Origin: DATDGX01 sp036521875
GTDB taxonomy: Bacteria; Desulfobacterota; Binatia; Binatales; Binataceae
Length of the DNA: 12,999 nt
Direction of reading: 5' to 3'
Assembly (NCBI GenBank): GCA_036521875.1
Contig: DATDGX010000207.1
Span: 1 to 12,999 of the forward strand
The notes beneath the pieces are model-generated. The model saw only the letters and a program-made list of their open reading frames with translations. It had not been told where the DNA came from and made no database searches. Shown piece after piece: positions 1 to 6,762 of this stretch; the first letter of the stretch is position 1; each line of letters begins with the position of its first letter. The position numbers and the translations under genes are program-made.

Positions 1-2
1 GC

Positions 3-824
3 TCGCTAGCGGCGCTTACGGCAGAGCTCCGGCGCGTAGCGCCGGAGCTCTGCCGCGGCGCGCCCACGCTGGTCGACTCGCCGCGCGCGCCCGCAGCGGC
101 GGGCCGCGCGATCGACGCCGCGCTGCGCCGCGTCGTCGCGCGGCTCGCCGCCCGCTCAGCGCCGGCGTCGGGACACGACGCGCTCCGCGTGTCGATGTTC
201 CCGACGCCGGCGACGGACTACTTCGCGGCATGCATCGCGGCGCGCGATTGCAAGCCGCATCTGCGCGCCCTGGGCCGCGAGATGCTGGCGCATCTCGCGG
301 CCCAGGGCGGGCGCGGGCGTGTCGCGGCGCCGAGTCGCGGCGGGGCGCTCTTCACGCGCTTCATGCTCGTCGGCTTCGCGGCTCATCGCGCGCTGGAGAG
401 CGCGGGCGTGGTCGCATTCGAGTCGTATCCCGACCTTGCGCTGAGAATCTGGAAGCCGCCGGGAGCGGCGCTGCCGCCCAAGACCAAGGGCCGCGCGGTG
501 GCCCTGGCCGCGCGCCGGCGGATCGTCGCGCGGCTCGCGAGACGGCTTGCGCTCGAACGCTTCACCGCGCCGCGGACACTCGACGAGGCCGACGCCGCAG
601 TGCTCGCCCTCAGCGCCGCGCTCGCACGCGAGCGCGGCGCCGGCGCGCTCCTAATCGAGCATCGCGCCGAAGGCCGGTTTCTGCTCGCGCTCGACGCACA
701 GTATGCGGCGCGTATCGATGGCTTCAGGTGTGACCGGCGCGCGCTTGACAAGGACTCAAACAACAAGGTTCAACAGGGGGCGAGGCGGGCGAGCGGAGCA
801 CGTCGCCACCCGGCCTTACCGTAA
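3..824 (+). CDS. DUF429-like protein (predicted RNase H-like fold), 5' end outside the window
   Basis: The frame is open from the left edge without a stop, so the true start lies upstream; 273 residues are visible. A GTG at 189 is in frame, but the sequence before it already looks like family sequence, so it is not the start. What resembles DUF429: a strand ending in TLVDSP near visible residue 25, where the family has a conserved Asp-Pro; the FESYP motif (family: E-x-YP) in the middle; a KTKGR plus Arg-rich helix after it; and DEADAAVLALSAAL, matching the family's D-x-x-DA-x-x-A segment. The family is predicted to have an RNase H-like fold; no activity is established. The last ~25 residues (DKDSNNK onwards) are polar, look unlike the rest and may be a read-through tail. 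The gap to the next gene is 27 bases, so the two are probably co-transcribed. The family call rests on motif recall, not a search. Confidence 0.6.
   Translation, partial: SLAALTAELRRVAPELCRGAPTLVDSPRAPAAAGRAIDAALRRVVARLAARSAPASGHDALRVSMFPTPATDYFAACIAARDCKPHLRALGREMLAHLAAQGGRGRVAAPSRGGALFTRFMLVGFAAHRALESAGVVAFESYPDLALRIWKPPGAALPPKTKGRAVALAARRRIVARLARRLALERFTAPRTLDEADAAVLALSAALARERGAGALLIEHRAEGRFLLALDAQYAARIDGFRCDRRALDKDSNNKVQQGARRASGARRHPALP
19..55. repeat. perfect 17-bp inverted repeat (hairpin) inside a coding region
   Basis: Arms 19-35 (CGGCAGAGCTCCGGCGC) and 39-55 are exact reverse complements, separated by only GTA. Pairing stops at 18/56. The DUF429-like frame stays open through it. There is no T-run after it, so it is not an ordinary intrinsic terminator. 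The core, CCGGCGC-GTA-GCGCCGG, is nearly the same as the palindrome at 10439-10454. It is either a dispersed palindromic element tolerated in a gene, a local structure in the mRNA, or, being so close to the edge, an assembly artefact. Confidence 0.85.
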
Positions 825-851
825 CGCAATCGAAACTGAGGTCCCTCGCTG

Positions 852-1547
852 TTGCCCCAACGCGAATTCAAGGCGGTCTTTTTCGACCTTGATGGCACGC
901 TGGTCGATATCCACGGCCCGCTCTATATTGCGGTCAAGAACGCTCTCGGCCAGCTCGGCCATCAGCCGCCGCTGACCCGCGAGCGCTATCGCGAGGCACT
1001 CGCGCATGACGACGTCTGGCTCGGTGTGCCGGAGCATGAGCGGCCCGAATACACCAAGCTCGCTTTTGCCTATTTCATGACCGAGATCGATCGGACCGAG
1101 CGGCTCGAAGTTTTGCCGCACGTGCAGGAGACGCTCGCCGAGCTGAAACGGCGCGGCTACGCGACCGGCGTGATCACCAGCCGCCCCGGCGACCCGCGCC
1201 GCCTGGTCGAGAAGCTCGCGATGGTCGGGCTCGCGTCGCATCTCGATCATGTGGTCACGCAGAACACCTCCGCGATGAAGGAGCTGCTCGACAAGTCGCA
1301 ATCGCTGAAGCAGACCGCGATGCGCGCCGCGATGCTGCCGCGCGCGTGCATGTATGTGGGCGACGAGCCGCGCGATATCATGGCGGCGGCGCAGGCCGGC
1401 TACGGCGCGTCGGTTGCGGTCGCCACCGGTGCGGCGACCCTGGGCTATTTGCAGAACCATCCGCAGTTCAAACCCGACTATGCACTCCAATCGATGGGCG
1501 AGTTGATCGGACTGCTCGATACGCTGCGCGAGGAAGGGATCGAATAG
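852..1547 (+). CDS. HAD-superfamily hydrolase, phosphoglycolate phosphatase-like
   Basis: A 231-residue soluble cytoplasmic phosphohydrolase of the HAD superfamily. All four HAD motifs are visible. Motif I is FFDLDGT, with the nucleophile Asp12 and acid/base Asp14. Motif II is the VITSRP strand around residues 107-112. The motif III Lys is probably K153 in SLKQTAM. Motif IV is VGDEPRDIMAA with Asp171 and Asp175, followed by QAG as in the Gph/PGP group. An alpha-helical cap at residues 18-90 fits subclass I. Length fits small-molecule phosphatases such as Gph, but the substrate cannot be read from sequence. The start is TTG at 852: the MPQREFKAVFFDLDGT reading puts motif I at the usual distance, and a GAGG lies at 838-841, 10 bases before it. 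No ATG is available upstream in frame. The TAG stop shares its G with the GTG start of the CoA-transferase, so translation is likely coupled. Confidence 0.85.
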   Translation: MPQREFKAVFFDLDGTLVDIHGPLYIAVKNALGQLGHQPPLTRERYREALAHDDVWLGVPEHERPEYTKLAFAYFMTEIDRTERLEVLPHVQETLAELKRRGYATGVITSRPGDPRRLVEKLAMVGLASHLDHVVTQNTSAMKELLDKSQSLKQTAMRAAMLPRACMYVGDEPRDIMAAAQAGYGASVAVATGAATLGYLQNHPQFKPDYALQSMGELIGLLDTLREEGIE

Positions 1548-2821
1548 TGGCAGCAGCGACAACTGGAGCGTCGACGGAGCCGCCGCAAGCGCTGGAAGGC
1601 ATTAAGGTCGTCGAGTTGCCGTGCCTCGACACGATGCCATTCCTGGCCGCGTCGATGGCCGCGAAGTCGTTCGCCGATTTCGGCGCAGAGGCCGTCAAGG
1701 TGGAGCCGCCGAGAATCGGCGCGCAGGAACGCAGGCTGGGCCCGTTCCGCGACGAGATTCCCGATCCGGAAACCGGCGGACTGCATCTGTTTCTCAACAC
1801 CAACAAGCTCGGCGTCACGCTCGATTTCGCGAAGCCGCGCGGCCGCGAGCTTTTGTTCAAGCTGCTCGAGTCGGCCGACATTCTCTTCAATCCAAACATG
1901 CCAGCGCTGAACGAGCGCCTGGGTATCGGATGGCGCGAGCTGACGCGGCGTTTTCCGAAACTGATCGTCGTATCGATCACCTTTTTCGGCACCGACTCGC
2001 CGTATCGCGATCTTCGCGGCGGCGATCTGATCGCAACCCAGATGAGCGTGGTCGGATGGGAAACGCCGTGGCATCAGGTGACCGATCTCGCGAAACATCC
2101 GCCGTTGAAGATGGGCGGGCGCCAGTCGGACTACCTGACTGGCTACGGGGCGGCGGGAAGCGCGCTGGCCGCGCTGTTTCATCGCAAGCAAACCGGCGCG
2201 GGCCAGCACGTCGACGTGAGCCAATGGCTTTCGATGGTGAGCAACATGCGGCCCGCGATCGGGATGTACTCGCACGAGTCGAAGACAGCACCCGGGTATT
2301 TGCGGTTCGATGTGCGGCGCAAGGGCGGCGCGCAGTGGGTATATCCGTGCGCCGACGGATGGGTGAGCCTGAGCGTCGCCACCGAGCGGTTTTGGCAGGG
2401 CGCCAAGCGCGCACTGGGACATCCGGAGTGGATGGACAGCGAGATGTTCAAGACGCCGCCCGACCGCCTCGCGCATCTCGACGCTATCGAGGCGGCATTC
2501 ATGGATTGGCTCTCGACGCAGACGCGCCAGCAGGCGTTCGAAAAAAACCAGGGCGAGCACGTGCCGTGTTTCCCGGTTTATTCGCCGGCCGAAGTTGCGG
2601 ACAACGAGCAATATCGTGCGCGTGGTTTCTTCGTCGAACATGACCATCTCGCGGCGCGCGAAGTCAAAATGCCGGGCGCGCCGTGCAAGTTCAGCCGTAC
2701 TCCATGGCGGATCAAACGCGGTGCTCCGCGGCTCGGCGAACACAATCGCAAGATTTTCGTCGAGCGGCTCGGGCTTTCGGAGCGCGATGTGGCGCAACTG
2801 TCCGAGGAGCGGATCGTCTGA
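1547..2821 (+). CDS. CaiB/BaiF family III CoA-transferase, first of a tandem pair
   Basis: A 424-residue protein of the formyl-CoA transferase type (family III), which moves CoA between carboxylic acids through an aspartyl-CoA thioester. It opens with the typical LEGIKVVEL strand near residue 17, followed by DFGAEAVKVEPP (residues 44-55). The catalytic Asp is probably Asp195 in GGRQSDYLTGYGAAGSALA, followed by the family hallmark RKQTGAGQHVDVSQ. The start is GTG at 1547, sharing one base with the preceding TAG stop and 9 bases after AGGAAGG (1531-1537). The frame is open further upstream, but that stretch is the antiparallel-free shadow of the HAD gene. The stop TGA shares its A with the ATG of the next CoA-transferase. 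Two adjacent paralogues suggest a heteromeric enzyme, as in benzylsuccinate or malate CoA-transferases; substrate unknown. Length is normal. Confidence 0.9.
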   Translation: MAAATTGASTEPPQALEGIKVVELPCLDTMPFLAASMAAKSFADFGAEAVKVEPPRIGAQERRLGPFRDEIPDPETGGLHLFLNTNKLGVTLDFAKPRGRELLFKLLESADILFNPNMPALNERLGIGWRELTRRFPKLIVVSITFFGTDSPYRDLRGGDLIATQMSVVGWETPWHQVTDLAKHPPLKMGGRQSDYLTGYGAAGSALAALFHRKQTGAGQHVDVSQWLSMVSNMRPAIGMYSHESKTAPGYLRFDVRRKGGAQWVYPCADGWVSLSVATERFWQGAKRALGHPEWMDSEMFKTPPDRLAHLDAIEAAFMDWLSTQTRQQAFEKNQGEHVPCFPVYSPAEVADNEQYRARGFFVEHDHLAAREVKMPGAPCKFSRTPWRIKRGAPRLGEHNRKIFVERLGLSERDVAQLSEERIV

Positions 2822-4029
2822 TGGGCAAATTGCCGCTGGAAGGAATCCGCATCGCGGACTTCGGCTGGATCTTCGCGGTGCCGCATGCGACCGCGTGGCT
2901 CGGCGCGCTCGGCGCGGAAGTGATCAGAGTCGAGACCATCGTCGCGCCTGACATTATCCGTTTCCTTACCGGCACCGACGGCGTGGTCGGCCCCAATCGC
3001 AGCGGCGTGTTCCATGGCATCAATACTTCGCGACGAAGCGTCGCGTTGAATCTCGCGCGGCCCGAAGCGCAGGAAATTGCGCGGCGGCTGATCAAGAAGA
3101 GCGACATCGTCACCGAGAATTTCACCGTCGGCAACATGAAGAAGTACGGGCTCGGTTACGACGACTTGGTGAAGATCAAACCCGACATCATCATGCTCTC
3201 CGGCACTCCGCTCGGTCAGACCGGCCCGAGCGCGCGCACCGTTGGATGGGGTCCGACCACGCAGGCGTTCGCGGGCCTGTGCCATATCACCGGATACCCC
3301 GGCAGCGATCCGTGCGGGATTGGCGGGACGTGGCCCGACTTTGCGATCGGCACCGGGATGGTGTTCTTCATCCTCGCCGCGCTGCACTATCGCGAGCGCA
3401 CCGGCCACGGGCAGTATCTCGATCTCGCGATGGCCGAGATGGTGACGACGATGCTGCCCGAGGCGATGATGGAAGTGTTTCTCAACGGACGCGACCCGGG
3501 GCCGATCGGGAATCGCGACGATTCGATGGCGCCGCATGGCGTGTATCCGGTTACCGGCGACGACCAGTGGGCCGCGATCGCGTGCGCCTCGGACGAGGAA
3601 TTCGGCGCGCTATGCGAGGTCCTTCGCGTGCCCTCGATGGCGGCGGACCCGAACTACGCGAAGCTCACGGCGCGGCTCGCCAACGTCGATATGCTCGACG
3701 CGGAAGTGGCGGCGCGCACCCGGAACTTCGCGCGCGACGAGCTGGTGGCGAAGCTCCGTGAGCGCGGCCTCGCCGCGGGCGCGGTATATTCGCTGCACGA
3801 TCTGATGAGCGACCAGGCGTTTATCGATTCTCCGATGATGGTCAATCTCAGGCACGGAGAAGTGGGCGAGCGAGTGGTGCCGGGAATCCCGGCGAGCTTC
3901 AGCGCGATGGAACTGAACTACTTCGGCGCGCCGACGATCGGCGAGCATACCGATGACGTCCTCTCCGGCCTGCTCGGCTACTCGGCGGAGGAAATCGCAA
4001 AACTGCGCGAAGCCAACGTTCTGACTTAG
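2821..4029 (+). CDS. CaiB/BaiF family III CoA-transferase, second of a tandem pair
   Basis: A 402-residue second family III CoA-transferase, divergent from its neighbour rather than a recent duplicate. It begins LPLEGIRIADFGWIFAVPHAT and continues GAEVIRVE, the canonical N-terminal nucleotide-binding unit. The family's D-x-x-x-G catalytic segment is WPDFAIGTG with Asp173, followed by RERTGHGQYLDLAM. Residues 107-118 (FTVGNMKKYGLG) match the usual 'NF-x-x-G-x-x-x-K-x-GLGY' region. ATG at 2821 is chosen because it shares a base with the preceding TGA and has GAGGAG at 2804-2809, 11 bases upstream. Both paralogues appear to keep an Asp at the catalytic position, so neither is obviously a dead subunit. 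The C-terminal half carries GDDQWAAIAC and the SDQAFIDSPMMV segment usual for the small domain. The enzyme is cytoplasmic; its CoA donor and acceptor are unknown. Confidence 0.9.
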   Translation: MGKLPLEGIRIADFGWIFAVPHATAWLGALGAEVIRVETIVAPDIIRFLTGTDGVVGPNRSGVFHGINTSRRSVALNLARPEAQEIARRLIKKSDIVTENFTVGNMKKYGLGYDDLVKIKPDIIMLSGTPLGQTGPSARTVGWGPTTQAFAGLCHITGYPGSDPCGIGGTWPDFAIGTGMVFFILAALHYRERTGHGQYLDLAMAEMVTTMLPEAMMEVFLNGRDPGPIGNRDDSMAPHGVYPVTGDDQWAAIACASDEEFGALCEVLRVPSMAADPNYAKLTARLANVDMLDAEVAARTRNFARDELVAKLRERGLAAGAVYSLHDLMSDQAFIDSPMMVNLRHGEVGERVVPGIPASFSAMELNYFGAPTIGEHTDDVLSGLLGYSAEEIAKLREANVLT

Positions 4030-4034
4030 CTCCG

Positions 4035-4973
4035 ATGGCGGAAGCGTCGGCAATTTCACGCGGCGGCGGCGCGCGTCCCGGCGCGGTCGCAATCTGGATC
4101 CAGGCGATCCGTGCGCCGTCGTTGAGCGCGGCGGCAATCCCGGTACTGCTCGGCGTCGCGGTGGCTGCGCGCGCGGGTTTTTTTTCGGCTGGCCGGATGA
4201 TCCTCGCGCTGGTCGGCGCGATGGCGATTCAGGCCGGCACCAATCTCATCAACGACTACTACGACTATCGAAGCGGCGCCGACTCCTCCGAGTCGCTCGG
4301 CCCGAGCATGGTGATCCAGCGCGGGCTGCTCACCGCCGAGCAGGTGTGGCGGGGCGGAATCGTCGCGTTCGCAATCGGTGCGGCGCTGGGACTCTGGCTG
4401 GTCTATCTGTGCGGATGGCCGATTCTCGCGATCGGGGTGGTCAGTATCGCAGCCGGCTATTTCTACACCGCGAGCCCGGTTGCGCTCGCGTACGTCGGGC
4501 TCGGCGAGCTGACGGTCTTCATTTTCATGGGGCCCGCGATCGTGCTCGGCGCGTACTACGTGATGGCGCTCCAGTTCTCGCGCGCGGCGCTGTGGGCGTC
4601 GATCCCGCTCGGATTCCTGGTCGCCGGCATCCTGCACGCAAACAATATTCGCGATATCGAAAGCGACCGGATGCATCACAAGCGCACGCTCGCGACGCTT
4701 CTCGGGCGTCGCGCCGCGAACTACGAGCTGCTCGCGCTCGACGCGCTGGCGTATGCAACTCTGCTGGCGGCGGTCGCGGCGCGGGCGATGCCGTGGACCG
4801 CGCTCGCGGCGTTGCTGACGCTCCCGCGGGCGCGCGATCAGATTCGGCTCGTGATGCGCGAGACCGAGGCGAACAAGCTCAATCTCGCGTTGCTGCGCTC
4901 GGTTCAGGTGCACATGGAGTTCGGCCTGTTGATGATCGTGGCCTACCTGGTCGCGACTTTCGCGCGGCTCTGA
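4035..4973 (+). CDS. menA: MenA-like prenyltransferase (UbiA superfamily)
   Basis: A 312-residue integral membrane prenyltransferase. Both Asp-rich Mg/diphosphate motifs are present: NLINDYYDYRSGAD at residues 70-83 and NNIRDIESDRMHHKRTLA at 203-220. The segment between (LGPSMVIQRGLLT, residues 88-100) corresponds to the GP...Q-x-G-LLT region of MenA, and the C-terminal helix context also fits MenA better than UbiA or COX10. MenA attaches a polyprenyl chain to 1,4-dihydroxy-2-naphthoate in menaquinone synthesis. About 8-9 hydrophobic helices are visible. ATG lies 5 bases after the preceding stop with no clear Shine-Dalgarno, so coupled translation is likely. A T8 run (4178-4185, residues 48-51 GFFS) is an odd homopolymer in this GC-rich gene. 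No other men gene is in view, so prenylation of another aromatic acceptor remains possible. Confidence 0.75.
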   Translation: MAEASAISRGGGARPGAVAIWIQAIRAPSLSAAAIPVLLGVAVAARAGFFSAGRMILALVGAMAIQAGTNLINDYYDYRSGADSSESLGPSMVIQRGLLTAEQVWRGGIVAFAIGAALGLWLVYLCGWPILAIGVVSIAAGYFYTASPVALAYVGLGELTVFIFMGPAIVLGAYYVMALQFSRAALWASIPLGFLVAGILHANNIRDIESDRMHHKRTLATLLGRRAANYELLALDALAYATLLAAVAARAMPWTALAALLTLPRARDQIRLVMRETEANKLNLALLRSVQVHMEFGLLMIVAYLVATFARL

Positions 4974-4974
4974 C

Positions 4975-5685
4975 ATGGCCGGCGAATCACTCGCAAACGA
5001 TCTGAGCGCACGGCTCGCCGAGATCGAGCGCGCACTCGACGCAGGCAGCTACCGTCCCGGTCCGTGGGAAAAATTCCTCGCCGAAGCGCGCCGGCGTCCC
5101 GATGCTGAGCGCGCGGCGCTCGCCGGCGATGTCAGCCGCGTCAGCCGCAAGCTCCATCTCCGCGGTGGCCGCAGCACGATCCCGTTCGGCGCGGCGCTCG
5201 CCGCCGAGGTGGTGGCGGCGGTGATCGGCGGCATGCTCGTCATCAAGGGCGCCACGGCGCCATCGATCGTCGCGGCGTGGATCGGCGCAGTGCTCTGGAT
5301 GATGGCGTTTCAGCCGCTGGTGAAAATCGCGGCCGGCGCCGCGCTCGGCGTTGGCTACGAGTACGCCTACCTGATGGGAATCGAGCCGCGCTTCAAGATG
5401 CGCTACGGCAGCTATCTCGCGGCGCCGCGATGGAACCGCGTCGTGCTGCATCTCGCGGGCACAGCCGGCTCGCCGATCGGCGTCATACTCGCCGCGGAGA
5501 TCGTCGCCACTTCGCTGCCGTGGACCGCCGCGCTGATGCGCGCAGTCTTCTGGATCCTGGTCGCAGTAAATTTCATTCCGTTCGTCGCCGCGCTGTTCGG
5601 CGTGCGCCGTCTGGGACCGATGCGCGTGACCGACGGAAGCGGCGGCCTCGCGGGCCTCGAGCTTCACGAAGCGATGCGCGGTTAG
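4975..5685 (+). CDS. unrecognised multi-pass membrane protein downstream of the MenA-like gene
   Basis: I do not recognise a family. The 236-residue product has a charged, helical, probably cytoplasmic N-terminus of about 65 residues (LANDLSARLAEIERAL, then Arg/Ala/Asp-rich). Four to five hydrophobic segments follow at roughly residues 71-90, 95-112, 115-134, 158-181 and 187-210. Between the third and fourth lies a polar, aromatic loop, PRFKMRYGSYLAAPRWN (138-154), followed by HLAGTAGSP; this is the most conserved-looking part and a candidate functional site. The C-terminal ~25 residues are soluble. The ATG lies one base after the MenA-like stop, with no clear ribosome binding site, so its translation probably depends on the upstream gene. 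That position suggests a role with the prenyltransferase, but this is inference. It is the last gene of the plus-strand operon. Confidence 0.75.
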   Translation: MAGESLANDLSARLAEIERALDAGSYRPGPWEKFLAEARRRPDAERAALAGDVSRVSRKLHLRGGRSTIPFGAALAAEVVAAVIGGMLVIKGATAPSIVAAWIGAVLWMMAFQPLVKIAAGAALGVGYEYAYLMGIEPRFKMRYGSYLAAPRWNRVVLHLAGTAGSPIGVILAAEIVATSLPWTAALMRAVFWILVAVNFIPFVAALFGVRRLGPMRVTDGSGGLAGLELHEAMRG

Positions 5686-5963
5686 CCGTCAACCGAAAAT
5701 CGAATTCGAATCCACACGCTGTTGAGAAAGCCGCGGCATAGATTTGCCCTTTGCGCGCCAGCGAGGTTAACTGCGGTTACTTTCTAGTCGGAAAGTTCGA
5801 TGCGCGCGCGGGGGGAGGGAAGGACTGGTAGCGGCGTATCGAGCGGCGCGCGGTGTCGGGCGGGAGAGGCCGGAGTCGGACTTGCACAGTGGGGGAGGCG
5901 GGGAAGGATCGCACGGGCGGACTCTAATCGGGTCCGCCCGTGCAGCAATCGGCGCGCGCGATC
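5686..5963. other. non-coding gap between convergent operons
   Basis: 278 bases between two convergent genes. The first part has a small AT-rich palindrome TCGAATTCGA (5700-5709) and a 6-bp dyad ACTTTC/GAAAGT (5779-5784 with 5791-5796). The middle (about 5808-5905) is purine-rich with repeated G-runs on the plus strand. The end holds the strong hairpin listed separately. Open frames here have no plausible start context or protein-like composition. No RNA gene was recognised. Confidence 0.6.
5911..5943. terminator. strong hairpin between convergent genes, probable bidirectional terminator
   Basis: Arms 5911-5922 (GCACGGGCGGAC) and 5932-5943 are perfectly complementary over 12 bp, with possible extra pairs at 5923/5931 and 5924/5930 and a short loop. 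It begins 20 bases past the murU stop on the minus strand and also lies downstream of the plus-strand operon. Neither side has a real T-run, so it may need Rho or serve mainly as a 3'-end stabiliser. Confidence 0.6.
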
Positions 5964-6743
5964 TCAGGCGAGGAATTCGAAGCGCGGTGGCGAGGCCGCG
6001 AACTCGGCCTGCAGCGCAGCGTAGCTCTTGAGGTCGTCGACGGTGCGAAACAGTCCGCGATGTACCCAGCCAATCACCGGCATTCCGCGCGCGACCATCG
6101 GCGCGAACAAGCCTTCCATCAAGCTCCACGGCGGCGGCTTGGGAATCTGATCGAGCACCGCGGGCTCGGCAACAATCGCGCCGCAATACATGTACCCCTG
6201 GAGTGCGGCTGACGTTCGCTCGTCGAGGTTGGCGGGATAGTCGGTGTACTCGAGCGGCGTGCGGCGTTTCAGCAGTCGCATCCGGCGAATCCTCGCGACG
6301 GAATCGATCTCGAGGCGGCTGTAGTCCTCGAGATTCGCCGGATGACAGAGCGCGATGGTGGCGAGCGCCGAGCGCTCGCGATGAAACGCGAGCATCGCTG
6401 CCAGGTCGAGATCCAGAATCGTGTCGCCGTTGGCGATCACGAACGGCTCGCGGCCGAAAAATTCCCGCAGTGCGTTGAGCGGACCGCCGGTGCCGAACAG
6501 CACCGGCTCCGGCGCCCAGGTGATTCGGATGCCGAGCGCCGCGCCGTCGCCAAGCGCGCCTTGCAACTGGCCGGCAAGATGATGCGCGTTGATCGCGACC
6601 TCGGTGATTCCCGCCCGCCGGAGCATCATCAGCGGATAATGAATCAGCGGCCGCCCACCCGCATCCAGCATCGGCTTCGGCACCGTCTCAGTGAGCGGGC
6701 GCAGCCGCTCTCCCTTTCCCGCCGCGAGCACCAGCGCCCTCAT
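5964..6743 (-). CDS. murU: MurU-like N-acetylmuramate-1-phosphate uridylyltransferase
   Basis: A 259-residue nucleotidyltransferase of the GlmU/RmlA/MurU fold. The signature LAAGKGERLRPLTETVPKPML (residues 6-26) binds the nucleotide, GTGGPLNA lies at 84-91, and NGDT with the metal-binding Asp107 at 105-108. MurU converts MurNAc-1-phosphate and UTP to UDP-MurNAc in the cytoplasm. It lacks the C-terminal hexapeptide repeats of GlmU, and its length fits MurU. The start is ATG at 6743: it puts the signature at the very N-terminus and has GGGAG (6759-6755) 11 bases before it. An in-frame ATG at 6773 would overlap amgK and add ten unrelated residues. It follows amgK by 19 bases. The neighbouring kinase is the main reason for MurU over a generic sugar-nucleotide or mannose-1-phosphate transferase. 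Confidence 0.85.
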   Translation of the reverse strand: MRALVLAAGKGERLRPLTETVPKPMLDAGGRPLIHYPLMMLRRAGITEVAINAHHLAGQLQGALGDGAALGIRITWAPEPVLFGTGGPLNALREFFGREPFVIANGDTILDLDLAAMLAFHRERSALATIALCHPANLEDYSRLEIDSVARIRRMRLLKRRTPLEYTDYPANLDERTSAALQGYMYCGAIVAEPAVLDQIPKPPPWSLMEGLFAPMVARGMPVIGWVHRGLFRTVDDLKSYAALQAEFAASPPRFEFLA

Positions 6744-6762
6744 CGTCGCGTCGTCTCCCAAC

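Noticed and set aside
630..650. 7-bp inverted repeat GAGCGCG/CGCGCTC in the DUF429-like gene
   Set aside because: Short GC-only stems are frequent in DNA of this composition. It does not share the core of the two longer palindromes.
2541..2548. In-phase A-AAA-AAC slippery heptamer in the first CoA-transferase
   Set aside because: A -1 shift would give only a short unrelated tail, no strong downstream stem is evident, and the zero frame encodes the full conserved family domain.
1478..2797. Long open frame of 439 codons on the minus strand, opposite the first CoA-transferase
   Set aside because: The plus strand encodes a clear CoA-transferase. The antisense product is His/Arg/Gln-rich with no recognisable motif, as expected for GC-rich third-position shadowing.
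2683..2820. Upstream in-frame extension of the second CoA-transferase
   Set aside because: It overlaps the coding end of the first CoA-transferase. The ATG at 2821 has a Shine-Dalgarno and gives the canonical N-terminus.
4056..4976. Long minus-strand open frame opposite the MenA-like gene
   Set aside because: Its product is an Arg/Glu/Gln/His-rich sequence without motifs, the mirror of a hydrophobic gene. The plus strand carries both prenyltransferase motifs.
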